From assembly GCA_036397975.1 (NCBI GenBank), contig DASWHW010000072.1:1-38731 (forward strand): a DNA stretch of 38,731 nt. The letters are read 5' to 3'. The translations under genes were made by a program, and so were the position numbers. The DNA comes from SZUA-287 sp036397975 (lineage in GTDB: Bacteria; Bacteroidota; Ignavibacteria; UBA10030; UBA6906). Every line of letters begins with the position of its first letter. The stretch's first letter is position 1. Of the stretch, positions 8,288 to 16,391 are shown piece by piece. A model generated the notes under the pieces. It did no database searches. It saw only the letters and a list, made by a program, of their open reading frames with translations, and was not told the DNA's origin.

Positions 8288-8917
8288 TTACTTTGAATAC
8301 AATTCGACAATGAGCTGTTCATCTGCGGCAAGCGGAATGTCCGCCCGCTCCGGAACGTTCAGGAACGTCCCCCGCATTGCAGCCTTATCGAGACTGAGCC
8401 ACGGCAACATTGACGTGTCTTTCATTCGCTTCATCGATGAATGAATAATATCGAGCTTCTTGCTTTTGTCACGCACCTGAATCGTATCGCCGGCGCGAAG
8501 GATGTACGATGGTATGTCCACCATTTTGTCGTTGACCAAGAAATGTCCATGAACAACCAACTGCCGTGCCGCTTTGCGAGATGGTGCAAGTCCAATCCGG
8601 TACACTACGTTATCGAGTCGTCGCTCCAACAGCTTTACCAGGATTTCGCCTGTTCGACCTGTCTGGCGTAACGCTTTCGTAAAGTAGTTACGAAATTGTG
8701 TTTCCATCAGACCGTAGGTTCGTCTGACTTTTTGCTTCTCCCGTAATTGGACTCCGTATTCGGAGATCTTCATGCGTCTGTTTTGACCATGTTGACCCGG
8801 AGGGAAACCGCGTCTTTCGACCGGACATTTTTCGGTAAAGCATTTCGTTCCCTTGAGAAATAGCTTTTGCTTCTCTCTTCTGCACAACCTGCAACTTGGA
8901 TCGGTGTATCTTGCCAT
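8288..8917 (-). CDS. rpsD: Ribosomal protein S4, zinc-binding form
   Basis: A 209-residue S4, a primary 16S rRNA binder that starts small-subunit assembly. The N-terminal zinc site is intact (C9-x2-C12, C26-x4-C31). An S4 RNA-binding domain follows at about 100-160 (RRLDNVVYRIGLAPSRKAAR). In E. coli S4 also represses the alpha operon; no matching pseudoknot was identified here. ATG at 8917, 26 bases after rpsK. Confidence 0.99.
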   Translation of the reverse strand: MARYTDPSCRLCRREKQKLFLKGTKCFTEKCPVERRGFPPGQHGQNRRMKISEYGVQLREKQKVRRTYGLMETQFRNYFTKALRQTGRTGEILVKLLERRLDNVVYRIGLAPSRKAARQLVVHGHFLVNDKMVDIPSYILRAGDTIQVRDKSKKLDIIHSSMKRMKDTSMLPWLSLDKAAMRGTFLNVPERADIPLAADEQLIVELYSK

Positions 8918-8943
8918 TGAATCTTCCTGTAGTATCTAATTCG

Positions 8944-9342
8944 TTACACGCGTCTTCGCTTTGGAGGGCGACAGCCATTGTGGGGGATGGGTGTTATGTC
9001 CCGGATGCTGCTGATCTCAAGACCAGCTACTTGTAAAGCGCGTATCGCCGCTTCTCTTCCGGAGCCTGGGCCTTTCACCAGAACTTCCACCTTGCGGAGC
9101 CCGAGATCGAACGCCGTTTTCGCAGCTGCTTCAGCGGAGACTTGTGCCGCGAAGGGTGTATTCTTTCGGGATCCCTTGAACCCGTTTTTTCCAGCCGACG
9201 ACCAACTAATCGTATTGCCATAAATATCGGTAATCGTCACGATTACGTTGTTGAATGTCGCGCGGACAAAAACTTTGCCGCTGATGTCGACCTGGATCTT
9301 CTTTCTTTTTTTCTGTGAATCCGATGAAGTGGTCTTTGCCAC
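8944..9342 (-). CDS. rpsK: Ribosomal protein S11
   Basis: A 132-residue small-subunit platform protein that contacts the mRNA exit region. The core is typical (FVRATFNNVIVTITD, SSAGKNGFKGSRK) and it ends in the conserved HNGCRPPKRRRV. A short Lys-rich head (1-16) precedes the core. The start is GTG at 9342, supported by GGAGG five bases upstream. It lies between rpsM and rpsD as in most bacteria. Confidence 0.99.
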   Translation of the reverse strand: MAKTTSSDSQKKRKKIQVDISGKVFVRATFNNVIVTITDIYGNTISWSSAGKNGFKGSRKNTPFAAQVSAEAAAKTAFDLGLRKVEVLVKGPGSGREAAIRALQVAGLEISSIRDITPIPHNGCRPPKRRRV

Positions 9343-9385
9343 TTATACCTCCGTGAAAATTAATACGTAAGCCATAGTAACCCGG

Positions 9386-9769
9386 CTAGGTCTTTGCGGC
9401 TACCTTCTTCTTGCCTGCCACAGTCTTTCGTCGGCCCTTCCGGGTGCGGGAGTTTGTTCGTGTCCGTTGACCACGAACTGGAAGCCCTTTACGGTGCCGC
9501 AGACCGCGGTACGACCCGATGTCCATGAGCCGTTTTATGTTCATTTGTACTTCGCTGCGGAGCGCGCCTTCCACTTTATACTCGGCAGTGATAATACCAC
9601 GAATTTTTGCCACCTCATCGTCGTCGAGATCGCTAATCTTCTTGTCGAAATCGATACCTGATTTCTGAAGAATCTCGCGCGCCGAGGTACGGCCAATACC
9701 AAAAATATAGGTGAGCCCGATTTCCGAGCGTTTTTTCTTTGGCAGATCGATTCCAGCTATCCGAGCCAA
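9386..9769 (-). CDS. rpsM: Ribosomal protein S13
   Basis: A 127-residue head protein of the small subunit that contacts L5 and P-site tRNA. It begins MARIAGIDLPKKKR, holds the helix-hairpin-helix-like YIFGIGRTSA segment, and ends in a basic tail (RTRTNSRTRKGRRK). The start is TTG at 9769, chosen because GGAGGAG lies four bases upstream and the first residues match the family. It follows rpmJ by 11 bases. Confidence 0.98.
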   Translation of the reverse strand: MARIAGIDLPKKKRSEIGLTYIFGIGRTSAREILQKSGIDFDKKISDLDDDEVAKIRGIITAEYKVEGALRSEVQMNIKRLMDIGSYRGLRHRKGLPVRGQRTRTNSRTRKGRRKTVAGKKKVAAKT

Positions 9770-9780
9770 TCGACTCCTCC

Positions 9781-9894
9781 TTACCCTTGTCGCTGTTTAT
9801 GTTTTGGATTCTTGCAGATCACCCGGACAGTTCCTTTTCGTCTGATGATCTTGCAATTGATGCACATCTTCTTAATTGAGGATCGTACTTTCAT
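9781..9894 (-). CDS. rpmJ: Ribosomal protein L36, zinc form
   Basis: A 37-residue protein (MKVRSSIKKMCINCK..., ending KHKQRQG), the usual length for L36. The zinc ligands are C11-x2-C14, C27 and H32, so this is the zinc-retaining form. L36 sits in the large subunit near 23S rRNA domain VI. ATG at 9894 with AGGAAG upstream. It lies between infA and rpsM, its common position. Confidence 0.98.
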   Translation of the reverse strand: MKVRSSIKKMCINCKIIRRKGTVRVICKNPKHKQRQG

Positions 9895-9916
9895 GCTGCT
9901 CTTCCTTTGGACAGGG

Positions 9917-10135
9917 TTATTTATACCTGTAAGTGATTCGACCCTTTGTCAAATCGTATGGAGACATTTCCACAGTTACTTTATCGCCGACCAAAATTTT
10001 GATGAAGTTCATCCTCATCTTGCCTGAAATATGTGCAAGAATATTGTGTCCGTTTTCCAGACTCACCTTGAACATTGCGTTGGGCAATGTGTCAGTGATA
10101 ACTCCGTCGACTTTTATCGGGCCTTGTTTTGCCAT
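9917..10135 (-). CDS. infA: Translation initiation factor IF-1
   Basis: A 72-residue OB-fold protein that occupies the A site of the 30S subunit during initiation. It begins MAKQGPIKVDGVI, has NAMFKVSLENGH and HISGKMRMNFI, and ends GRITYRYK, all typical. I start it at ATG 10135, four bases after the map stop. The AGGA lies directly against the ATG, so SD spacing is poor and coupling to map translation is likely. The frame stays open further upstream inside map, but that extension has no family support. Confidence 0.98.
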   Translation of the reverse strand: MAKQGPIKVDGVITDTLPNAMFKVSLENGHNILAHISGKMRMNFIKILVGDKVTVEMSPYDLTKGRITYRYK

Positions 10136-10139
10136 TCCT

Positions 10140-10904
10140 TTATCGTGTGAGTATTTCCGCCTCGCCGTTTCGAACAGCGATCGTATGCTCAAAATGAGCC
10201 GATGGTTTACCGTCACTTGTTCGCACTGTCCATCCATCAGAGGCAACGACCACATCATACGTTCCTGCGTTGACCATGGGCTCGATGGCAAGTGTCATGC
10301 CTTCTTTTAAGATCAAGCCGGTACCGCGTACCCCAAAATTCGGTACTGCGGGTTCTTCGTGCAAATCCTTCCCGATGCCATGGCCGACGAGATCGCGCAC
10401 GATGGAAAAACCGGCTGACTCTACATGCTCCTGAACGGCCGCCGATAGATCATGAAGTTTGTTGCCTGCCTTTGCTTTTTCGATTGCCTTGTACAGTGAC
10501 TCCTCGGTAACGCGCAGGAGTCGTTCTTTTTCTTCGGGAATTTTTCCGACTGCGAACGTTCTTGCACTGTCGCCAAAGTATCCGTCCTTCAGCACTCCCA
10601 CATCAATCGACACAATCTGCCCTTCTCTCAATATCCGACCGTTCGGGACGCCGTGCACAACTTCATCATCAACGGAAATACACAGCGTCGCCGGGAAAAG
10701 ATTGTTTTTGTCACTTCCATATCCTTTGAAGGCAGGCTCGCCTCCATTTGAGCGAATATACTCCTCTGCGATCTGATCCAACTCTCCGGTCGTGATGCCC
10801 GGCTGTATCCGAGAACCAACCAGTGTTAGAACTTCGGCGACCAGTTTGCCGCTTTCGCGCATCAAACCAATCTCACGCTCAGTTTTGATAGGTACCTTCC
10901 CCAT
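10140..10904 (-). CDS. map: Methionine aminopeptidase, type I
   Basis: This metalloenzyme removes the initiator methionine from nascent proteins. The five metal ligands are visible: D101 (SIDVG), D112 (GDSART), H175 (GHGIG), E208 (IEPM) and E239 (HFEHT), plus substrate-binding H84 (VVHGVP). Length is 254 residues from ATG 10904. A GTG four codons earlier stays in frame but overlaps the GGGAG that would serve as SD, so I prefer the ATG. It lies between secY and infA; adk, often found here, is absent. Confidence 0.97.
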   Translation of the reverse strand: MGKVPIKTEREIGLMRESGKLVAEVLTLVGSRIQPGITTGELDQIAEEYIRSNGGEPAFKGYGSDKNNLFPATLCISVDDEVVHGVPNGRILREGQIVSIDVGVLKDGYFGDSARTFAVGKIPEEKERLLRVTEESLYKAIEKAKAGNKLHDLSAAVQEHVESAGFSIVRDLVGHGIGKDLHEEPAVPNFGVRGTGLILKEGMTLAIEPMVNAGTYDVVVASDGWTVRTSDGKPSAHFEHTIAVRNGEAEILTR

Positions 10905-10930
10905 CGTGAACTGCACTCCCTTTGGAGAGC

Positions 10931-12247
10931 CTACCTGCGCCCCTTCATCTTCCCTGACTTCATAAAGCCATCATAATGTCTCATAAGGAGGTGTGATTCG
11001 AGCTGTTGGATTGTATCCAACGCAACACCAACCATGATCAAGAGGCTTGTCCCGCCAAAGAATTGAGCGAACCCGGGAGTCACTCCAAACCGCGTCATGA
11101 AGGCCGGGAGAATCGCCACCAGGGCAAGAAAGATTGAACCAGGTAAAGTAATCTTCGTCAAAATGTTATCGATAAACTCTGAGGTGTGCTTCCCGGGTCG
11201 AATCCCGGGAATAAACCCTCCCTGCTTTTGCATGTTCTCGGAAACGTCCTTTGGGTTGAAGGCGATCGCAGTATAGAAGTATGTAAAGAACACGATCATT
11301 AGTCCGTAGACAATTGAATAGGTCGCCGAAGTATATTCGAAATACGTGGAAAGATTCTGCAGCCATTCACTATCCGGGAAAAATGAAACGATAGTTCCCG
11401 GAATGAACATGATCGACTGCGCAAAGATAATGGGCATAACGCCCGCCGTGTTAACACGCAAGGGAATGTATTGAGTCACCCCGCCGTACACCTTTCTCCC
11501 AACGACGCGCTTTGCATACTGAACCGGAATCCGCCTTGTCCCTTGTGTTAACGCAACGACCGCAGCAACGATAGCAACCATAAATCCTATCATCACGAGT
11601 GTATAGATAACATCACTGACAATGAATTGTTCAACGATGGAATGAGGAAAGCGAGCGATGATGCCGATGAAGATGATCAGCGATATGCCATTGCCGATGC
11701 CTCTTTCGGTAATTTGTTCACCTAGCCACATCATGAACATCGTCCCTGCTGTCAGAAACAGGACCGTGGAGAGCGTGAAGCTGAGGCCTTGGATTTCTGC
11801 AGGCACAATAGAGAGCCCCTCGACCGACATGCTTGTAAGACGGACACTGACACCCCATCCCTGCAACGCCGAGACGGCGACGGTGCCATACCTTGTAAGC
11901 TGCGTGAGCTTTCTTCTTCCCTCTTCACCCTCCTTGGAGAGTTTTTGAAAATAGGGAACGACAGCTCCAAGGAGTTGAAGAATAATCGAGGAACTAATGT
12001 AAGGCATGATACCGAGAGCAAAGACAGCAGCGTTACTGAATGCTCCACCGACAAAGAGATCATATAACCCAAACAGTGTATTGGATGCCTGATTCTTTGC
12101 TGCCTGTGCAAGAAGCGTCGCATCCACACCTGGAAGGGTTACGTGTGCACCAATTCTCACCACCAGCAGGATTGCAGCGGTAAAAAGAATCCGCTCACGC
12201 AACTCTTTGATTTTGAAAACGTTCCTAAAACTTTCGAGGTTGACCAT
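10931..12247 (-). CDS. secY: Protein translocase channel subunit SecY
   Basis: A 438-residue inner-membrane protein that forms the protein-conducting channel with SecE (also in this window) and SecG. About ten hydrophobic segments are visible, with the plug and TM2 region (GGAFSNAAVFALGIMPYISSS), cytosolic loops carrying RRIPVQYAKR, and FNPKDVSENMQKQGGFIPGIRPG near TM8. Its ATG overlaps the rplO stop by one base (TAATG), implying coupled translation. The tail ends in a basic stretch. Confidence 0.98.
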   Translation of the reverse strand: MVNLESFRNVFKIKELRERILFTAAILLVVRIGAHVTLPGVDATLLAQAAKNQASNTLFGLYDLFVGGAFSNAAVFALGIMPYISSSIILQLLGAVVPYFQKLSKEGEEGRRKLTQLTRYGTVAVSALQGWGVSVRLTSMSVEGLSIVPAEIQGLSFTLSTVLFLTAGTMFMMWLGEQITERGIGNGISLIIFIGIIARFPHSIVEQFIVSDVIYTLVMIGFMVAIVAAVVALTQGTRRIPVQYAKRVVGRKVYGGVTQYIPLRVNTAGVMPIIFAQSIMFIPGTIVSFFPDSEWLQNLSTYFEYTSATYSIVYGLMIVFFTYFYTAIAFNPKDVSENMQKQGGFIPGIRPGKHTSEFIDNILTKITLPGSIFLALVAILPAFMTRFGVTPGFAQFFGGTSLLIMVGVALDTIQQLESHLLMRHYDGFMKSGKMKGRR

Positions 12248-12729
12248 TATTCTTTCGGGGTTGCAAGGATCGTCTGGACCTTGCCGCCTGCCTTGGTAAT
12301 CTTCTCCGATGCCGATTTGCTAAATGCATGTGCTAGGATATCGAGTTTCACTTTCAACTCGCCGTTGCCAAGAATTTTCACCGGAATTTTTTCACCCTTG
12401 GTGACACCGAGTTTCGACAATACTTCAGGGGTTACTAATCCGTTCGTCAGCCGACCTTTCGTCGAGAGTTTTTCCAGCGTCTCGATGTTGACAATCTGAA
12501 ACTCTTTCGGGAATGGGTTGTGAAAACCTCTCTTGGGAACTCGCCGCGCAAGGGGCATTTGGCCGCCTTCGAACCACGCTCGGTACTTTGCGCCTGCACG
12601 AGAGCCCGCACCATTTTCTCCACGGGTAGATGTTTTTCCGTGCCCGGAACCCTGTCCACGACCAATCCTTTTTGCTTTGCGTCGGGAGCCCTTTGCGGGG
12701 GTCAGGTTGCTGAGAATATCGTTTGCCAT
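12247..12729 (-). CDS. rplO: Ribosomal protein L15
   Basis: A 160-residue large-subunit assembly protein. It has the glycine- and arginine-rich N-terminal extension that penetrates rRNA (RKAKRIGRGQGSGHGKTSTRG) and the FEGGQMPLARRVPKRGF segment. ATG at 12729, 25 bases after rpmD. The stop codon overlaps the secY start by one base. Confidence 0.98.
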   Translation of the reverse strand: MANDILSNLTPAKGSRRKAKRIGRGQGSGHGKTSTRGENGAGSRAGAKYRAWFEGGQMPLARRVPKRGFHNPFPKEFQIVNIETLEKLSTKGRLTNGLVTPEVLSKLGVTKGEKIPVKILGNGELKVKLDILAHAFSKSASEKITKAGGKVQTILATPKE

Positions 12730-12754
12730 GGTTGCCTTTCGTTCTCGTACTGTG

Positions 12755-12940
12755 TTACTTGATCTCTTCCACCTTCACCAGATGGATGACCTTGCGGATC
12801 ATGCCTCGAATCTGGGGAGTATCGGTGTGTTCCACCGAGTAGTTCGGACGACCAAGACCGAGGGCTTTGATGGTTCTTTTTTGCGGCTCGATCTGGTCAA
12901 TGATGCTTCGTGTTTGCGTTATTTTGATCTTCTTTGCCAT
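12755..12940 (-). CDS. rpmD: Ribosomal protein L30
   Basis: A 61-residue large-subunit protein with the family pattern ITQTRSIID, KRTIKALGLGRPNYSVEH and IRGMIRKVIHLVKVEEI. Some lineages lack L30; here it is complete. It lies between rpsE (7 bases upstream) and rplO. Confidence 0.97.
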   Translation of the reverse strand: MAKKIKITQTRSIIDQIEPQKRTIKALGLGRPNYSVEHTDTPQIRGMIRKVIHLVKVEEIK

Positions 12941-12947
12941 AGTATTC

Positions 12948-13481
12948 TCACGCCTGCTGGGTTTCCGTATCGGCCGCTTTCAGCCCAAATAATTGAGCAG
13001 GACTCATTCCTCGAAGTCCGGCTACCTGACGCGCATCGACGAGTTGCTGCAGGGCGGCCATCGTTGCTTTTACCACGTTGTGTGGATTTGAAGAACCCAT
13101 TGATTTCGTCAGGACATCCCGTACGCCGGCGGATTCAAGAACAGCACGCACACCACCGCCAGCGATGAGCCCTGTCCCGGGAGATGCCGGTTTCAACATC
13201 ACTTTTCCGGCGCCGTATTTTCCCACGACAGGATGAGGAATTGTTCCGTTCACGATGGAAACTTTCACGACACTCTTCTTTGCGTCGTCCACCCCTTTTG
13301 AGATGGCATCAGCAACTTCATTTGCTTTCCCGAGACCGAGACCTACATGGCCATTACCATCACCGACGACCACAATAGCGTTAAAGCTGAACCGTCGTCC
13401 ACCCTTCACCACTTTGGCCACGCGGTTGATATGAACGAGCTTATCTTTTAGCTCCAGCTCACTTGCCTTGATTCTTGCCAA
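12948..13481 (-). CDS. rpsE: Ribosomal protein S5
   Basis: A 177-residue decoding-fidelity protein of the small subunit. It has the double-stranded-RNA-binding-like N-terminal domain (LVHINRVAKVVKGGRRFSF, VGDGNGHVGLGLGKA) and the C-terminal domain (GTGLIAGGGVRAVLE, GSSNPHNVVKAT). The start is TTG at 13481, backed by AGAGG six bases upstream. A tRNA-Gln gene lies between it and rplR, so tRNA processing would leave rpsE with a new 5' end. Confidence 0.98.
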   Translation of the reverse strand: MARIKASELELKDKLVHINRVAKVVKGGRRFSFNAIVVVGDGNGHVGLGLGKANEVADAISKGVDDAKKSVVKVSIVNGTIPHPVVGKYGAGKVMLKPASPGTGLIAGGGVRAVLESAGVRDVLTKSMGSSNPHNVVKATMAALQQLVDARQVAGLRGMSPAQLFGLKAADTETQQA

Positions 13482-13529
13482 CGCTTACCTCTTTAGAGTT
13501 TGTTGTGATCTTCAATTTCCACTATTCAG

Positions 13530-13600
13530 CTGTCGGGAGAGGAGTCGAACCTCTACTAACGGCTCCAAAGGCCGCTGTCCTGCCATTAGACGACCCGACA
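13530..13600 (-). tRNA. tRNA-Gln (anticodon UUG) inside the spc gene group
   Basis: The minus strand folds as a full cloverleaf: 7-bp acceptor TGTCGGG/CCCGACA with G as discriminator, D stem GTCT/GGAC, anticodon stem GCGGC/GCCGT with loop CTTTGGA (anticodon TTG), and T stem AGAGG/CCTCT with loop TTCGACT. CCA is not encoded. It occupies the 165-base gap between rplR and rpsE in the same direction, so it is probably cut from the ribosomal-protein transcript. Confidence 0.97.
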
Positions 13601-13646
13601 ACATAGGTGCGGGATTACACAGGAACTCTCGTCTGTAAGAGACAGC

Positions 13647-14015
13647 CTAGAACTTCAGGCCACCCTCACGGGCGCCATCAGCAAGCGCCTTCACCGCGCC
13701 ATGGTACAAATACCCGTTCCGATCAAACACGACTTGCGTGATCTTCTTTTCCAGGGCGCGTTTTGCGGTGAGCGTTCCGATCTTTTTCCCTAGCATCACC
13801 TGACTTTTCACATTGCCGATTTCACTCTTCACTTCTTTTGACACATCGGAAATCGACAGGAGTGTTTTCCCAGTTGAGTCATCCACGATCTGCGCATACA
13901 TATGTTTAAGGCTTCGGAACACGGTTAATCGGGGACGTTCACTTGTGCCTGTAACGCGCAGCCGGATATGCTTTTTCAGCCGGCGGTGATTTTCGATTTT
14001 CTTCTTGTTGATCAT
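13647..14015 (-). CDS. rplR: Ribosomal protein L18
   Basis: A 122-residue protein that binds 5S rRNA in the central protuberance with L5. It has the basic N-terminus (KKHIRLRVTGTSERPRLTVFRS), AQIVDD and the C-terminal FDRNGYLYHGAVKALADGAREGGLKF. Length is typical. ATG at 14015. Its stop is followed by tRNA-Gln rather than directly by rpsE. Confidence 0.98.
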   Translation of the reverse strand: MINKKKIENHRRLKKHIRLRVTGTSERPRLTVFRSLKHMYAQIVDDSTGKTLLSISDVSKEVKSEIGNVKSQVMLGKKIGTLTAKRALEKKITQVVFDRNGYLYHGAVKALADGAREGGLKF

Positions 14016-14037
14016 CTGTTCTCTTCCTTACCGACGA

Positions 14038-14589
14038 TTACTTGCTGCCTGCTGCCGCTGCTGCCTTGCCAGCCTTTCGGCGGATGTACTCGCCTTCGTA
14101 CTTGATTCCTTTTCCTTTATATGGCTCCGGTAACCTGAATGAGCGGATCTTCGCGGCAACCTGCCCAACGAGCTGCTTGTCAATGCCAGTCACGGTGACC
14201 GCGGTTTGCACCGGAACTTCAATCTTAATTCCCTTTGGAGGGGCAAACAGAATTGGATGAGAATACCCCACCAGCAATTGCAGCTTGCTCCCTTTCAATT
14301 CTGCGCGATAGCCGACGCCCACGAGTTCAAGTTTCTTTTGGTATCCTTCCGTCACACCCTTCACCATGCTTGCCAGCAATGCGCGCCAGAGACCGTGCAA
14401 AGCGCGATGCTCCTTTTGGTCAGATGGCCGCTTGACCAGTACTTCCTTGTCTTTCAGTTCAAGCGTAATATCCGGGTGTACTCGTGCAGACAACTCGCCC
14501 TTCGGTCCAGTGACTTTACAGTCTAAGCCGCTTTTTTGAATCTTTACGCCCGAAGGAATCACCACGGGCTTTCTTCCTATTCGTGACAC
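14038..14589 (-). CDS. rplF: Ribosomal protein L6
   Basis: A 183-residue large-subunit protein near the GTPase-associated centre, made of two related domains (MSRIGRKPVVIPSGV; LVGYSHPILFAPPKGI; PEPYKGKGIKYEGEYIRRKAGK). The tail is Ala-rich. The start is GTG at 14589, with AGGAG seven bases upstream and the conserved first residues SRIGRKP. It lies 30 bases after rpsH. Confidence 0.98.
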   Translation of the reverse strand: MSRIGRKPVVIPSGVKIQKSGLDCKVTGPKGELSARVHPDITLELKDKEVLVKRPSDQKEHRALHGLWRALLASMVKGVTEGYQKKLELVGVGYRAELKGSKLQLLVGYSHPILFAPPKGIKIEVPVQTAVTVTGIDKQLVGQVAAKIRSFRLPEPYKGKGIKYEGEYIRRKAGKAAAAAGSK

Positions 14590-14619
14590 AGAACTTCTCC
14601 TTGTTTCAAAACCTCATCG

Positions 14620-15015
14620 TTACCAGATCTCGCACAGCACTTCGCCGCCGATCTTTGCTTCCCGGGCTTGACGATCCGTCATCAGTCCTTTGGACGTAGA
14701 GATCACCGCGATGCCAAGACCTCCAAGAACTCTTGGTAGGGAGTCAGCACCGGAGTATTTTCGAAGACCCGGAGTGCTCATCCGCTGCAAACCACTGATC
14801 ACTGGTTTTCCATCGTTGTAGCGGAGTTGAATCCGCAAGGTGCCCTGTGCGTTCTCCTTGATCTCGGTATAGCCGCTAATGTATTTTTGGTCGAGAAGGA
14901 GTTTCGTCAGCGCTATCTTCAAGGTTGAGGAGGGAACGTCAAGTCGCTTATGGCCGGCCTGAATTGCGTTCCTCAATCTCGTGAGATAATCAGCGATGGG
15001 ATCATTCATTGTCAT
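14620..15015 (-). CDS. rpsH: Ribosomal protein S8
   Basis: A 131-residue 16S rRNA central-domain binder. It begins MTMNDPIADYLTRLRNA and contains the conserved ISTSKGLMTDRQAREAKIGG C-terminal motif. In E. coli S8 represses the spc operon by binding near rplE; no clear equivalent site was identified here. ATG at 15015, 34 bases after rpsN. Confidence 0.98.
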   Translation of the reverse strand: MTMNDPIADYLTRLRNAIQAGHKRLDVPSSTLKIALTKLLLDQKYISGYTEIKENAQGTLRIQLRYNDGKPVISGLQRMSTPGLRKYSGADSLPRVLGGLGIAVISTSKGLMTDRQAREAKIGGEVLCEIW

Positions 15016-15049
15016 ACGGGTACGTCTCCAGTTTCAATAAATCTATCTT

Positions 15050-15319
15050 CTACCAGCTCGCCTTTGTCACCCCGGGTATCTGCCCATCAAGTGCCATATC
15101 CCGAAACGCGATACGCGACATGCCGAATTTTCGATAATAGCCTCGCGGCCGTCCCGAAATTGAACATCTGTTGTGAAGGCGTGTTGGACTGCTATTGCGT
15201 GGCAACTTTTGCAAGCCGGCGTAATCGCGCTTCTCTTTCAATTCCTTCCGGATGGCGGCATACTTTGCGACCATTTTCTGTCTCTTCATCTCACGAGCGA
15301 TAGCACTTCTTTTTGCCAT
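15050..15319 (-). CDS. rpsN: Ribosomal protein S14, long zinc-free form
   Basis: An 89-residue S14 of the longer class that lacks the paired CxxC zinc site; the only cysteine is in NRCSISGRPRGYYRKFGMSR. It sits in the small-subunit head. Position between rplE and rpsH is standard. ATG at 15319. Confidence 0.98.
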   Translation of the reverse strand: MAKRSAIAREMKRQKMVAKYAAIRKELKEKRDYAGLQKLPRNSSPTRLHNRCSISGRPRGYYRKFGMSRIAFRDMALDGQIPGVTKASW

Positions 15320-15337
15320 TCTTCCTACTCCTTATAT

Positions 15338-16018
15338 TTACGAGGCGCTTGCCGTTTCTAATACTTCTTGTCGTTTGACGAATGGCATGCCGAACGATTT
15401 CAGGAGTTCAAACGCTTCCTGGTCGGTGTCCGCAGTCGTGACGAACGTGATGTCCATTCCGATAATCTTGGTAATTTTATCAACATCAATTTCGGGAAAA
15501 ACCACATGTTCCTTTATTCCGATGGTATAATTACCACGGCCATCAAACGATTTGTCTGAAAGACCACGGAAGTCGCGCAAACGTGGAATCGCGACGGAGA
15601 TAAAGCGGTCCAGAAACTCAAACATGCGGGTTCGTCGCAAGGTCACACGGCACCCGATAGGCATTTTTTCGCGGAGCTTGAAATTAGAGATCGACTTTCG
15701 GGCGTGGGTGACAACAACCTTCTGGCCAACAATCGCTTCCAGGTCCCGCACTGCTGCGTCAATCAACTTCGCGTCCTGCGTGGCCTGGCCGACACCAATA
15801 TTTACGCAGATTTTTTCAAGCCGCGGTACTTGCATCAAGCTTTTATACTGAAACCGTTTCATCATGGCCGGTACGACCTGGTTCTTATAGGTTGCGGAAA
15901 GACGGGCAACAACGTGCTCCTCTTTCATCTTCCCTTTGACAACCTTGTCGGGTGCTGCCGCCTTTTTCTCGCCGGCTGGCTTCTTCTTGTCTTTTGATTT
16001 TTCTTTGTGTTCAGTCAT
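15338..16018 (-). CDS. rplE: Ribosomal protein L5 with an N-terminal extension
   Basis: The L5 core starts near residue 37 (LSATYKNQVVPAMM) and is complete (PRLEKICVNIGVG, KSISNFKLREKMPIGCRVTLR, FPEIDVDKI, FVTTADTDQEAFELLKSFGMPF). L5 binds 5S rRNA and contacts P-site tRNA. The ATG at 16018 gives 226 residues, with a Lys- and Ala-rich head about 35-40 residues longer than the common form. An internal ATG at 15928 preceded by AAAGGGAAG would give about 196 residues. I keep 16018 because it leaves a normal 28-base gap after rplX, but the start is uncertain. Confidence 0.95.
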   Translation of the reverse strand: MTEHKEKSKDKKKPAGEKKAAAPDKVVKGKMKEEHVVARLSATYKNQVVPAMMKRFQYKSLMQVPRLEKICVNIGVGQATQDAKLIDAAVRDLEAIVGQKVVVTHARKSISNFKLREKMPIGCRVTLRRTRMFEFLDRFISVAIPRLRDFRGLSDKSFDGRGNYTIGIKEHVVFPEIDVDKITKIIGMDITFVTTADTDQEAFELLKSFGMPFVKRQEVLETASAS

Positions 16019-16046
16019 ACCAACTTTTCACACAGGTAAATGGTCG

Positions 16047-16370
16047 TTAAAACATTTCTTCAGTTGCCTTCGAGACACGCATGCTCTTCTTTTTTCCAGT
16101 CGTCTCGTCCTTCACAAACTTCCTCCCGACGCGCGTCGGTTCACTCGTCTTCGGATCCAACAGCATGACATTGGAGATATGGATCGTTTGCTCCCGCTGC
16201 ACGATGCCACCCTGCGGGTTCTTCTGATTTGGCCGGGTGTGGCGCTTCATAATGGCAACACCTTCGACGATAATCCTGTTCTTCTCCGGATACACCTTCA
16301 GCACTTTTCCCGTTTTGCCTCTGGAGTTACCGGCGATCACCATCACCATGTCATTTTTTCGAATATTCAT
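16047..16370 (-). CDS. rplX: Ribosomal protein L24
   Basis: A 107-residue assembly-initiating large-subunit protein with an N-terminal KOW motif (KNDMVMVIAGNSRGKTGKVL) and KRHTRPNQKNPQGGIV. Length is normal. ATG at 16370, 21 bases after rplN. Confidence 0.98.
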   Translation of the reverse strand: MNIRKNDMVMVIAGNSRGKTGKVLKVYPEKNRIIVEGVAIMKRHTRPNQKNPQGGIVQREQTIHISNVMLLDPKTSEPTRVGRKFVKDETTGKKKSMRVSKATEEMF

Positions 16371-16391
16371 TTCTTGTCCCGACTCCTTTGC

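Noticed and set aside
13636..13645. TAAGAGACAG, identical to the last ten bases of the Tn5 mosaic end, between rplR and tRNA-Gln.
   Set aside because: Only 10 of 19 bases match, there is no second copy, no transposase and no target duplication; probably chance.
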